A stretch of DNA of 64,000 nt from FEN-1297 sp963843605. Its GTDB lineage: Bacteria; Bacteroidota; Ignavibacteria; Ignavibacteriales; Ignavibacteriaceae. This document shows positions 49,516 through 60,960 of the stretch, piece after piece. The stretch is from contig CAWJLA010000005.1 in the NCBI GenBank assembly GCA_963843605.1, forward strand, positions 124,001 through 188,000. The letters are read 5' to 3'. Positions within the stretch are counted from its first letter, which is position 1, and every line of letters begins with the position of its first letter. The notes beneath the pieces are model-generated. The model was not told the DNA's origin, made no database searches, and saw nothing but the letters and a program-made list of their open reading frames with translations. Both the position numbers and the translations under genes were made by a program.

Positions 49516-49723
49516 TTTCTTTCAGAGATTAAGTTCTTTCTTAAAAAGAATAATTATAACTACAACGGTTCATTTGAAATTCAGAAGTATATTTAACCAA
49601 AATAACTGTCTTCTGAGATCCGGATATCCTATTGAATTTAATGCTCTCTAGTTCGAATTTATTTTCAATTATTTTGGATTTAACTCCATAGAAAGCAAGT
49701 AAATGAATGTTTTTTTTTACGCC

Positions 49724-49762
49724 GAAGATGTAGTTCCTTTTTCATCCCTTTGTACGATTTAA
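49724..49762 (+). promoter_or_regulatory. Stress-regulon element, copy 2 (before cyclic glucan synthase)
   Basis: Reads GATGTAGTTCCTTTTTCATC, then CCTTTGTACGATTTA. TTCC and TCCC repeat cores are 11 bp apart. It lies about 98 bp before ATG 49860. Confidence 0.8.
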
Positions 49763-49859
49763 TTACCTAATAACTTTTGTAGCTTATTTTTGAGATTTAA
49801 CGGAAGTCTTATGTGCCGAGCTATATAAAACCATGCATAATCAATTAAAAACGTAGCAC

Positions 49860-52800
49860 ATGCGATTTCCTATTCCTCTTTATGGTAAAACTATGAAAGT
49901 AATCAACCCGAAAATAAATGAATCTTTATCCCGTTTAAAGATTCAGCTTAGTGATAATTTTCTTACTAAAAAATTAGATAACGTGCCCCCTCCCCTGCGC
50001 TCGGAATTATACAGCTCCGACCAGATGGAGCAGCACGGCAAGGATCTGGCAAGCTCGCATACGTTAGGCACGCATCGTACTCCCGATCAGCACCTGCTGG
50101 CGCGGTTGGCCGATAATGAAGTCTTTTTGTTTGAAGTCCATAGGTTGCTGACTGAAACAGTTAAGGCAAAGCATCAGATTACGCCTGCCGGTGAATGGCT
50201 GCTTGATAATTTTTATCTGATCGAAGAACAGATTCGTACCGGTAAGAGGCATTTACCAAAAGGCTATAGCCGGGAACTGCCCCGCCTGCTGAACGGAACA
50301 TCTAAAGGCCTTCCTCGTGTTTATGACATAGCACAGGAAGTTATTTCACATGGAGACGGGCGTGTTGATCCTGAAAATCTTAGTCGTTTCGTAGCTGCCT
50401 ATCAGACTATCACAGCCTTAAAATTAGGAGAGTTGTGGGCAATACCTACAATGCTGCGGCTGGCGTTAATTGAGAACCTCCGCCGCGTTGCCGTAAGCGT
50501 GGCTGCCGGAAGGATTGACAGAGATTTGGCTGTTTCCTGGGCGGATAAGATGATCGAAGTAGCCGAGAAGGATCCGAAGAGCCTAATTCTGGTAATTGCG
50601 GATATGGCTCGCGCAAACCCGCCAATGACCACGCCGTTCGTTTCGGAATTTGCACGCAGACTGCAGGGTTTAAGTCATACTCTTGTATTACCTTTAACAT
50701 GGATTGAACAGCGGCTTTCCGAATCCGGACTGACCATTGAAAAATTAGTACAATCCGGCAACCAGCAGCAGGCCGCCGATCAGGTTTCTATCAGCAACAG
50801 TATCGGCAGTCTTCGATTCTTGGAATCGATGGATTGGCGCAAGTTTGTAGAGACTATGAGTTCAGTCGAACAGATATTAAGTAAAGATCCGGGCGGAGTC
50901 TATTGTAAAATGGATTTTACAACACGTGACCGATATCGTCATGTAATAGAGAATATCGCGAAGAAAAGTGACCTATCGGAAGAAGAAGTTGCACAAAGAG
51001 CAATCCGTCTTGCTCAAGAAAGCGTAGTAGTAAACGGCAGCGGGGATAGAACTCTACATGTCGGCTTTTACCTAATCGATAATGGTTTGAAACAACTCGA
51101 AGCTCAAGCCAAGGTACACTTTTCTGCTTTCGCGGCTCTCAGAAAATTGAGCGTAAAAGTTCCTTTATTGATTTACATCGGCTCGATTATTCTGATGACG
51201 GTTATCTTTACTGCCGGGTTACTGGACAAAGCTTATACCGGTGGATTACATGGCTGGCCGCTCGGACTTATAGGAATACTCTTTATTTTATGCGCAAGTC
51301 AGCTGGCGGTTGCTCTGGTAAACTGGATTTCAACATTACTGGCAACGCCCCAGCCTTTACCGAAAATGGATTTCTCAAGAGGGATACCGCCGGAATCACG
51401 TACTCTTGTGGCAATCCCGGCAATGTTAATGAATACTCAAAACATAAAAGAATTGATCGAGGCTCTTGAAGTACGGTATCTCGCAAACAGAGACCAAAAT
51501 CTGCACTTTAGCCTTGTGACTGATTTTCAAGATTCAGATAAAGAAACCCTGCCTGAAGATGAACCGCTTCTGCTGCTGGCGCGTAAGAAAATCGAAGAGC
51601 TTAACGATAAATACAAGGGTTTGCATAGTGATACTTTCTTCCTTTTCCATCGTCCGAGGCAATGGAATCCCGGGGAGCGGATGTGGATGGGTTACGAACG
51701 AAAGAGGGGTAAGCTTGAAGAATTAAATTCATTGCTGCGCGGAGGATCGGAAAATCGTTTCTCACTAGTTATCGGCAAGACCGAGGTTTTACCATATGTG
51801 AAATATATAATTACTCTTGATACAGATACACAATTACCTCTCGAAGCGGCATATCACTTAGTTGGTGCCATGGCTCACCCGCTGAATCGCGCACATTTTG
51901 CAGAAGGCAAACAACGTGTAATTGATGGGTACGCCATTTTGCAGCCGCGCGTTGCAGTGAGCCTTCCGGGAACAAACCGTTCACGATATGCGCGTCTGTA
52001 CGGAAGTCAGCCCGGAATCGATCCGTACACCCGTACCGTCTCTGATGTTTACCAGGACGTGTTCGGCGAGGGATCATTCATTGGCAAAGGTATCTACGAT
52101 GTCGATGTATTCGAGCATGCTCTTACCGGGCGCTTTCCGGAGAACCAAATTCTCAGTCACGATCTTATCGAAGGTTGTCACATAAGGTCAGGGCTGTTAA
52201 GCGATGTACAGTTGTATGAGGAATATCCGCCCAGTTATATTTCCGACGTAAATCGCCGGCACCGTTGGATTCGAGGGGATTGGCAATTGGTGCGGTGGCT
52301 GCTGCCGGTAGTTCCCGGGCGCAACGGTATTTTGCAAAAGAATCCTCTATCGAGCCTATCTCGATGGAAAATCTTAGATAACCTCCGGCGCAGTGTCATC
52401 CCGTTGGCGCTAATGCTTATGTTTCTGTTCGGTTGGACGGTCTTGTCACAAGTCTGGTTCTGGACTTTATCGGCAATCGGAATAATTCTAATTCCCTCTA
52501 TATTCATCTCTACACTTGATCTGCTAAAGAAACCGGCAGATATGCTTATGCATCAGCACCTGGCTGCGGCAGCACGTAACGCCGGTATGAATTTCACTCA
52601 GGCGGCTTTTACACTATTAACTTTACCATTTGAGGCGTTTTTCAGTCAGGATGCTATTATTCGTACTATCTGGCGAATGCTGATTTCTCATAAAAAACTT
52701 CTCGAATGGAATCCGTCCAATGTTAAAAATCGCAGCAACCGCAGCGGACTTTTAGGATCTTATAGGTCAATGTGGATATCTCCTGTGATTACTATTTTTA

Positions 52801-55800
52801 CTATCGTCTATTTCGAGATTACAAAACAGGCAATACCTGGTATTGTTTTTCCAATATTATTTCTTTGGATTACTTCCCCGGCTATTGCCTGGTGGATAAG
52901 TTTGCCGCTTGAACGACGCAAAGCAAGATTAACCATTACTCAGAAATTATTTTTGCGAGATCTTGCCCGGAAAACATGGTCTTTCTTTGAAACCTTTGTC
53001 GGTGCGGAAGATAAGTGGCTGCCTCCTGATAACTATCAGGAAAATCCTGTTGACATAATCGCGCATCGCACTTCGCCGACTAATATGGGGCTGTCACTGC
53101 TCGCAAATTTGTCCGCTTATGATTTTGGATATATTTCTTCCGGACAGCTTATCGATCGTACGTTCAAAACGTTCCAAACCATGGAAACCTTGGAACGGTA
53201 CAAGGGACATTTCTTAAACTGGTATGACACAAAAACTTTAACGCCGCTGCGGCCACTTTATATTTCATCGGTAGACAGCGGGAACCTTGCGGCTCACCTG
53301 CTCACTCTGCGCCAGGGTATTCTCACTCTTCCAGATCATAAAATAGTGGGATCACAACTTTTCGAAGGGATAAGCGATACTTTAAGAATTCTAATGGATG
53401 TCTCTGGAAGTATTGATCATGCTCAACTCGTTCAAATCCAAAAAGAATTGGAGCTTACAGTCAATTCCCCGCCTACTGCCCTTTCGGCAGTTTGGCAGAT
53501 CCTTGACCGGTTAGCAAAATCATCCGTTAAAGTAGAAGATAATTTTATAACAAGCGATGAAAATCAAGGTGCATGGTGGGCGAATTCGCTTGCTAAACAA
53601 TGCCGGAGCGCCCTCGATGAGTTAACGTTTCTCGTCCCCTGGATTATTTTACCTAAATCTCCGGAAATTGAAAATTACTTTCACATTACCGATGAGATAC
53701 CAACACTTCGTGATCTGGCAAAAATGAATACAGAATTACTGCCTGTCATTGGACAACTACTTTCAACAGACATGATTAAAAAGAAAAAAGAACCGTTTGA
53801 TGAGATTCGACAGCTCATTATAGAAGCAGGAAAACGTGCCAATGAAAGGATTGCGAAGATAAATCATCTTGCAAAACAATCAATCGAATTTTCGGATATG
53901 GAGTATGATTTTCTATTTGACAAGACGCGACACCTATTGTCTGTCGGATACAATATTGACGAAAAACGAAAGGACTCAAGTTATTATGATCTGCTGGCTT
54001 CGGAAGCCAGGTTAGGCAGTTTCGTGGCTATTGCACAGGGGCAATTATCACAGGAAAGCTGGTTTGCTTTAGGCCGATTGCTCACTACAGCAGCCGGTGA
54101 ACCGATTCTTCTTTCTTGGAGCGGTTCAATGTTCGAGTACCTGATGCCTCTGCTTGTGATGCCGACTTACGAAAACACTCTGCTTGACCAGACTTATAAA
54201 GTAGTTGTAAAAAGACAAATTGAATACGGAAAACAGTGCGGAGTTCCGTGGGGAATTTCCGAATCTTGCTATAACATGGTTGATGTCAATCTCAATTATC
54301 AATACCGGGCATTTGGTGTACCGGGATTGGGACTCAAACGCGGTCTGGCGGAAGACCTGGTTATTGCGCCGTACGCATCGGCACTCGCGCTGATGGTAGA
54401 ACCCGAAGAGGCATGCATTAACCTTCAGCAGCTCGCCTCTAAAGGATTAATAGGAAAATATGGTTTCTATGAAGCGGTTGACTATACTGCTTCACGCCTT
54501 CCTCGGGAGAAATCGAATGTTGTGGTTAAATCTTTCATGGCGCACCACCAGGGCATGAGCCTCCTTTCACTAGCTTATCTGATTCTGGATCGTCCGATGC
54601 AAAAGCGCTTTGAATCGGATCCGCTTTTCGAAGCAACCATGCTGCTGCTTCAGGAAAGGATTCCAAGAACCACATTGTTCTATTTGCATACTTCCGGGCT
54701 CTCGGATACTCATACCAGTTCTATTATTCCTGAACTGCCGACGCGAATATTCAGCAACCCCGATACAGCGGTTCCGGAGGTGCAATTATTGTCGAACGGT
54801 AGATACAAAGTAATGATTACAAACGCAGGCGGCGGCTACAGCAGATGGAAAGATATTGCCGTTACCCGCTGGCATGAAGACAGTACCTGCGACAACTGGG
54901 GTACTTTTTGCTATATCCGCGATTCAGCCAGCGGAGAGTTTTGGTCAACCGCCTATCAACCAACACTCAAACGCACAAAGAATTACGAAGCTACTTTCTC
55001 GGAAGGGCATGCCGATTTTCGCCGCCGTGATCAGAATTTTGATGTACATACCGAGATTGTTGTTTCACCGGAAGATGACATCGAATTACGCCGTACTCAT
55101 CTAACCAACCACTCCCGGTCAAGCAAGATAATAGATGTTACAAGCTATGCGGAAGTTGTAATTGCCTCATCTGCCTCCGACGCGCTGCATCCGGCGTTCA
55201 GTAATCTCTTTGTCCAGACTGAGATTATTCGCGAGCAGCAGGCAATTCTCTGCACCCGCAGACCGCGCTCTCCCGAAGATCAAACTTTGTGGATGTTTCA
55301 TATGATGACGGTACGCGGCGCGAAAATAGAAGAAGTATCCTTCGAGACCGACCGGATGAAATTCATCGGCCGCGGCAATACAAATACAGATCCTCAAGCA
55401 ATGAAAGATTTCACTGCACTCTCTAACAGTCAGGGTTCGGTTCTCGATCCCATTGTTTCAATCCGGTATCATATAATACTCGAACCTGAGGAAACGGCAA
55501 CGATAGATATGATTTTCGGAATCGGTGAAACACGCGACCAAGCCTTAAGCCTTATTGATAAATACCAGGATCGACGGCTAGCTAATCGTGTATTCGAACT
55601 TGCATATACACACAATCAGGTTGTGCTGCGTCAGATCAATGCTTCAGAGGCGGATGCGCAGCTTTACTGACGCCTCGCAAATTCAATCATCTACGCTAAT
55701 TCATTCCTGCGGGCAGACCCGGGTATAATTATCAAAAATCGTAGAGGACAATCAGGTCTGTGGGGCTATTCCATTTCCGGCGATTTACCTATCGTACTTC

Positions 55801-58610
55801 TGCAAATTGAAGATCCGGCTAATATCAATCTGGTAAAACAGATAGTGCAGGCTCATGCATATTGGCACTTAAAGGGTCTGGCGGTCGACCTTGTAATCTG
55901 GAACGAAGATCACGCCGGTTACCGGCAGCAGCTTCAGGAACAAATAATGGGACTGATTGCCGCAGGTGTCGAAGCAAATATAATTGATCGGCCCGGCGGG
56001 ATATTCGTGCGGCAGGCAGATCAGATATCGAATGAGGACCGAATTCTTATCCAAACAGTTGCCCGCGTTATTATTTCCGATAAACACGGAACTCTTGAGG
56101 CACAAATCAATCATCGACGGTATAGTACAAGTACCGGTTCAGCGTCTTAAGCGCATTCAAACATATCATCCCGAACACCGGAATCAATCAGAGTTGTCTC
56201 GCAATGATTTGATCTTCTTCAACGGATATGGCGGGTTCACTCCTGACGGGCGTGAATATATAATCACCACCTCCGACAATCAAGTAACACCGGCGCCGTG
56301 GATAAATGTAATGGCAAACCCTGACTTCGGAACTGTAGTCTCGGAGAGCGGACCGACTTATACATGGAGTGAGAACGCCCACGAGTTTCGTCTTACACCT
56401 TGGAATGATGATCCGGTGACCGATTCGAGCGGAGAAGCTTTTTATATTCGTGATGAAGAAACAGGGCATTTCTGGTCGCCTACACCATTGCCGAGTCGCG
56501 GAGCCGGATCTTATATCAGCCGCCATGGTTTCGGCTACAGCGTTTTTGAACATACAGAGGACGGCATCCGTTCGGAATTGTGGATTTATGTGGCAACCGA
56601 TGCATCGGTAAAGTTTTCGGTATTAAAAATAAAGAATCAGTCAGGCAAGCCTCGGCGGCTCTCTGCCACAGGTTATGTGGAACTGGTGTTGGGCGATCTT
56701 CGCCCAAAATCTGTCATGCATGTGATTTCCGAAATTGATAAAAGCAGCGGCGGATCTATGCGAGAAATTCATATAATTCGGAGTTCTCCGACCGGATTGT
56801 CTTTTTTCAAACAGACGATGCGGCTTATACATTAAGCTGCGACCGCACTGAATTCATCGGGCGCAACGGCACACTTCAACATCCGGCAGCAATGAATCGT
56901 TCACATCTTTCCGGTAGAACGGGAGCCGCAATGGATTCCTGCGCTGCCATCCAGATTCCTTTCGAATTGGATGACGGACAAGAGCGCGAGATAATCTTCA
57001 AACTCGGAAGCGGTCAGAATTATGATGATGCAGTAAAATTGGTGCAGCGCTTTCGCGGATCAACTGCCTCGAGAACCGCATTAGAATTAGTATGGCAGTA
57101 TTGGAATCGCACACTTGGTGCGGTACAGATTGATACTCCTGATTCTTCTTTAAATGTACTTACAAACGGATGGCTCTTATATCAAACATTAGCTTGCCGT
57201 ATTTGGGCTCGGAGCGGCTACTATCAATCCGGCGGAGCTTTTGGTTTCCGTGATCAATTGCAGGATGTAATGGCGCTGATTCATACCGAACCGGGCATCA
57301 TGCGAAAACATCTACTCCTCTCATCAAGCCGTCAATTTAAAGAAGGCGATGTACAGCATTGGTGGCACCCGCCGTCCGGACGCGGTGTGCGAACTCATTG
57401 TTCGGATGATTACCTGTGGCTGCCTTTAGCAACGTGCCGTTATGTAATAAGCACCGGCGATACCGGGATACTTAATGAAAAAATAAATTTTCTGGAAGGC
57501 CGTGAGGTAAATGCGGAGGACGACTCGTATTACGATCTTCCGAACAGGTCCGAAGAAACCGGCAGTTTATACCAGCACTGTGTGCGTGCCATATTAAAAG
57601 GTCTTAAGTTTGGCGTTCACGGTTTGCCGTTAATGGGCACAGGTGACTGGAACGACGGTATGAACATGGTCGGCAATCAAGGAAAAGGCGAAAGTGTCTG
57701 GCTGGGATTCTTTCTTTATGAAGTATTAATGCAGTTCACAAAGGTTGCCGGTTTGCAGGGCGACTTTACGTTTGCCGAGCGCTGTAAATTTGAAGCATCA
57801 GCACTGCGCGGAAATATAGAACAGAACGGATGGGACGGAAAGTGGTACCGCCGTGCTTACTTTGACGACGGCTCGCCGCTCGGGTCGGCGAGTAATCCGG
57901 AATGCAAGATTGATTCTATTGTACAAAGCTGGTCCGTACTTTCCGGCGCAGGGGATAAAATTCATTCGCATTCGGCTATGAGTGCTTTAAACAAACACCT
58001 TGTCCGCCGAAATCATGCATTGATCCAGCTTTTGGATCCGCCTTTCGATAAATCGGATCTGAATCCCGGTTATATAAAAGGCTACGTTCCCGGAGTAAGA
58101 GAGAACGGCGGACAATATACGCATGCCGCTATCTGGGCGGCTATGGCCTTTGCCGCTTTAGGCGACAGTAAACTTGCATGGGAACTGCTGTCAATAATCA
58201 ATCCTGTGAACCATGCAAAATCCGGAGAAGAAATTGCAAAATATAAAGCGGAGCCTTATGTAGTTGCAGCGGACGTTTATGCACTCACGCCCCACACCGG
58301 CCGCGGCGGATGGACATGGTATACCGGTTCCGCCGGCTGGATGTACCGGCTTGTCACGGAATCACTCCTTGGGCTTAGACTTGAAGTTGACAAACTGTAT
58401 ATTGAGCCGTGCTTGCCCGCTGATTGGGAGAGTTATAAAGTATTATACAGGTTCCGGGACACTATTTACAACATCACAGTTCTTCAGGTACATAGCGGTA
58501 ATGTAGATTTAAATGTAACCGTCGATGGAGTTAATAGTAAAAACTTTATCTCTCTTGTTAATGATCGCCGGGAACATTCGGCAGAAGTAAGAATAGTCCG
58601 TCCGGGATAA
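49860..58610 (+). CDS. ndvB: Cyclic beta-1,2-glucan synthase (NdvB/ChvB family; GT84 plus GH94), with an in-frame TGA and two frameshifts
   Basis: About 2,916 codons, the usual size of the family (near 2,830). Order: N-terminal region with R-S-E-L-Y-S-S-D-Q-M-E-Q-H; membrane helices (about 440-500); GT84 domain with T-L-D-T-D-T-Q-L-P (about 653) and R-W-I-R-G-D-W-Q (about 801); more helices (about 850-910); a glucoamylase-like region (H-H-Q-G-M-S near 1560); GH94-like repeats; a C-terminal GH94 phosphorylase-type domain with G-D-W-N-D-G near 2595 and G-G-W-T-W-Y-T-G. The frame carries TGA at 55668-55670. It shifts near 56125 and shifts back at 56754, where one A is missing from AA. All flanking sequence still codes. 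Starts at 49860 or 49893 are both possible. It makes periplasmic cyclic glucans used in osmotic and envelope adaptation, and follows copy 2 of the stress element. Confidence 0.88.
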
Positions 58611-58684
58611 TCAATTTATACGCATCCTAATTCTCCAAGGTCGTCCATAGTTGATAAACAAATGCAGGTACCGCTTCACCCAAT

Positions 58685-58721
58685 AGATGTAGTCCTTTTT
58701 TCATCCCTTTGCACGATTGAA
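58685..58721 (+). promoter_or_regulatory. Stress-regulon element, copy 3 (before coiled-coil lipoprotein)
   Basis: Reads AGATGTAGTCCTTTTTTCAT, then CCCTTTGCACGATTGA. It ends about 60 bp before ATG 58781, the same gap as copy 1. Confidence 0.85.
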
Positions 58722-58780
58722 CCATTCCGATTTACTTAATATTATATCAGTATAATAAAGCAACTTTTATAAGGAGAGTT

Positions 58781-59218
58781 ATGAAATATAAATATTTCAT
58801 CTTAACGATTATCTTGATGATTGCAGGATCAATATTAACCGGTTGCGACAGCAATCGAGAAAGCAAAGAAAACGCAAAAGAAGAAGTTCAAAAAGCAGAT
58901 CAGGCGTTGAAAGATTCTCAGGCTCAATTCGATAATGATTGGCAGCAATTCAAGAATGATGCTGAATCAAAAATCGACAATAATGAAAAAAGGATTAATG
59001 ATTTCAAATCGGAAATGAAAAAGACCAGCGCAAAATTCAAAGCTAAATATGCAAATAAAGTACTAACGTTAGAACAAAAGAATATCGAGCTGAAAAAAAT
59101 GATTAACAACTATAAGTATGAAGGAAAAGACAATTGGGATAAATTCAAACTGGAGTTTAGCAGCAATATGGATAGTGTCGGAAATGCGCTTAACGGTATT
59201 TTCACAAAAAAAGATTAA
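58781..59218 (+). CDS. Coiled-coil lipoprotein of unknown function
   Basis: The 145-residue protein has a type II signal peptide with lipobox L-T-G-C (Cys about 22). A long, highly charged helical region then runs almost to the end (K-E-E-V-Q-K-A-D-Q-A-L-K, K-I-D-N-N-E-K-R-I), interrupted near 110 by N-N-Y-K-Y-E-G. The C-terminus (D-N-W-D-K-F-K-L-E-F) resembles small apolipoprotein-like stress lipoproteins. A GGAGAG ribosome site lies upstream. It stands alone behind copy 3 of the stress element. A spacer or envelope-stress role is inferred from context only. Confidence 0.7.
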   Translation: MKYKYFILTIILMIAGSILTGCDSNRESKENAKEEVQKADQALKDSQAQFDNDWQQFKNDAESKIDNNEKRINDFKSEMKKTSAKFKAKYANKVLTLEQKNIELKKMINNYKYEGKDNWDKFKLEFSSNMDSVGNALNGIFTKKD

Positions 59219-59277
59219 CAATACTTTTTCCGCTTGATTTTTCACATCATGAATAAATTTTTAAAATACTAAAGCGT

Positions 59278-59316
59278 AAGACTTAGTTCCCTTTTCATCC
59301 CTTTGCTCGATTTGAT
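59278..59316 (+). promoter_or_regulatory. Stress-regulon element, copy 4 (before DUF4398/OmpA operon)
   Basis: Reads GACTTAGTTCCCTTTTCATC, then CCTTTGCTCGATTTGA. It lies about 107 bp before ATG 59423. Confidence 0.85.
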
Positions 59317-59422
59317 TAAGAGTTTATCATGGGTACATTAACTCATATTTAAATAGGGATTTTCCGTTCTTAAATGACTAGAATTGGAAATAACGTTACG
59401 TAACAACTTAAAGGAGGATAAA

Positions 59423-59803
59423 ATGAAGTATATGAACACGGCGATGTTAGCGGGATGTGTTCTGTTCGCTGCAGTAGTTGCGGGCTGCGGTAGCAGTGCT
59501 GTAACGGTGAATAAAGAGCCGTCAATGTCCGCAATTCATGCTGCAGAGGCAGTGGGTGCGTCGGAGATTCCCAGCGCATCTCTCTATTTACAGCTCGCAA
59601 AAGAAGGACTGGAAAACGGCAAGACGCTTGCGGAAAATGGCGAAAAGGAACAATCTGAGTCAATGCTGTCGAGATCCCAGGCCGATGCTGAACTGGCTGT
59701 GGCACTATCTCACGGTTACACCGACAAAATGAAAGCCACAAAGGCCTTAGAACGAGTAAAAACGCTCCAGCAAGAGAACCCAATATCAAATGAAAGGAAG
59801 TGA
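59423..59803 (+). CDS. DUF4398-type lipoprotein
   Basis: The 126-residue protein starts at ATG 59423, behind AAAGGAGG; an in-frame TTG at 59384 is rejected. Signal peptide II has lipobox V-A-G-C (Cys about 20). The short helical domain has A-A-E-A-V-G-A-S-E-I-P-S-A-S-L-Y-L-Q-L-A and later R-S-Q-A-D-A-E-L-A-V-A-L-S, the pattern of DUF4398 proteins, which bind envelope components near OmpA-like proteins. The stop is 3 bp before the next ATG, so it is translationally coupled to the OmpA-domain lipoprotein. Controlled by copy 4 of the stress element. Confidence 0.78.
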   Translation: MKYMNTAMLAGCVLFAAVVAGCGSSAVTVNKEPSMSAIHAAEAVGASEIPSASLYLQLAKEGLENGKTLAENGEKEQSESMLSRSQADAELAVALSHGYTDKMKATKALERVKTLQQENPISNERK

Positions 59804-59806
59804 CCA

Positions 59807-60625
59807 ATGAAACCTATTACATACATTATAGGCCTTGTATTTGCCGGACTACTCGTAGGCTGCGCTGCAAGCGTTCCCCCGAACGAACTCATCAGCGCAC
59901 GTCAGGCTTACGAGCAGGCTAGCACGGGACAGGCGGCTCAGTTAGTACCTGCGGAATTGCACAAAGCAAAGATGGCGCTTGACACTGCCGAGCAATCTTT
60001 TTTGAACGACCCTGAATCATTCCGTACAAAGGATCTCGCTTATGTCGCGGATCGCAAAGCCAAGATAGCCGAAGCACTGGCTGCCTCAGCTGCTGCAAAT
60101 GAGACTGTAGCAAAGTCAGACAAAGATTACCAGACAATCCAGTCAGATATTATGAAGAACAAAACCGAAAAGCTTGCCGTAGCGCAAAAAGCACAGCTTG
60201 ATGCAGAGAATAAGACGGCTAAGGTACAAGCTGATCTTGCAAAACTCGCGGCTGTCAAAGAGGAAGCTCGCGGACTGGTTATTACGCTTTCAGGCAGTGT
60301 CGTATTCGCTTCAAACAAATCGACACTTTTACCCTCGGCGCAGAATAGTCTAAACAAGGTTGCAGATGCTCTCTTAGAGGCAAAAGAACGGCATCTTATA
60401 ATTGAGGGGCATACGGACTCGCAGGGCTCTTCCGCATACAACCAAAATTTATCGCAGCAGCGTGCGAACGTGGTACGTGAGTTCCTTATTTCACGCGGTT
60501 ATCCGGGCAACCTGATACAAGCACTAGGCATCGGCGAAAGCAGACCGATTGCAGACAATTCCACTGCCGAAGGCCGTGCTAACAATCGTAGAGTAGAGAT
60601 CGTCATCGATCATATGGCAAATTAG
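59807..60625 (+). CDS. Lipoprotein with DUF4398-like N-terminus and OmpA peptidoglycan-binding domain
   Basis: The 272-residue protein has lipobox L-V-G-C (Cys about 20). A DUF4398-like helical region follows (about 25-110; A-R-Q-A-Y-E-Q-A), then a coiled segment rich in Ala/Lys. The C-terminal OmpA domain (about 155-270) contains I-E-G-H-T-D-S-Q-G-S, N-x-x-L-S-Q-Q-R-A-N-V-V and N-R-R-V-E-I-V-I, the residues that hold diaminopimelate in peptidoglycan. It links the outer membrane to the cell wall. It is coupled to the DUF4398 gene 3 bp upstream, and the transcript ends at the terminator at 60657. Confidence 0.9.
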   Translation: MKPITYIIGLVFAGLLVGCAASVPPNELISARQAYEQASTGQAAQLVPAELHKAKMALDTAEQSFLNDPESFRTKDLAYVADRKAKIAEALAASAAANETVAKSDKDYQTIQSDIMKNKTEKLAVAQKAQLDAENKTAKVQADLAKLAAVKEEARGLVITLSGSVVFASNKSTLLPSAQNSLNKVADALLEAKERHLIIEGHTDSQGSSAYNQNLSQQRANVVREFLISRGYPGNLIQALGIGESRPIADNSTAEGRANNRRVEIVIDHMAN

Positions 60626-60656
60626 AAACGATTGTTAACGAATAGTTCTGTCAAAG

Positions 60657-60684
60657 AGACCCGGTAACCATCCGGGTCTTTTTC
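60657..60684 (+). terminator. Rho-independent terminator after the DUF4398/OmpA operon
   Basis: Stem AGACCCGG (60657-60664) with loop TAACCAT and CCGGGTCT (60672-60679), followed by TTTTCCC. It separates this operon from the SPFH gene. The rest of the 335-bp gap holds only copy 5 of the stress element. Confidence 0.85.
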
Positions 60685-60851
60685 CCATTTTGTCCGTTGA
60701 AATTTCCTTTTAGGTTTTATAACAAACTGCTTTTCGGTTATTTAATTTCCGATCTTAACCGGTTATAGCAAAAAGCTAACATACATCGTTTATCCGTTAT
60801 AAATCGATATCATTCCCGGAATCTGCAAAAATCAACAGACATGCTCGTTCA

Positions 60852-60890
60852 GAAGATGTAATCCCCTTTTCATCCCTTTGCCCGATTGAT
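60852..60890 (+). promoter_or_regulatory. Stress-regulon element, copy 5 (before SPFH gene)
   Basis: Reads GATGTAATCCCCTTTTCATC, then CCTTTGCCCGATTGAT. It lies about 70 bp before ATG 60961. A TTG start for the SPFH gene at 60886 would fall inside it. Confidence 0.85.
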
Positions 60891-60960
60891 AATTAATTCC
60901 GATTGGTTGCATCTTTATTATGTAAGTTTTCATGTATATTCATTAAATACGGGGTTTATA

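Noticed and set aside
55668..55670. Selenocysteine or programmed read-through at TGA in the cyclic glucan synthase
   Set aside because: The position is not catalytic or cysteine-conserved in the family, and no stem-loop was apparent after the codon.
59370..59807. 145-codon minus-strand frame
   Set aside because: Antisense to the DUF4398 lipoprotein gene, which has a ribosome site and lipobox.
60886..60960. TTG start extending the SPFH protein by 25 residues
   Set aside because: The extension overlaps copy 5 of the stress element; ATG 60961 begins directly with the hydrophobic N-terminus.
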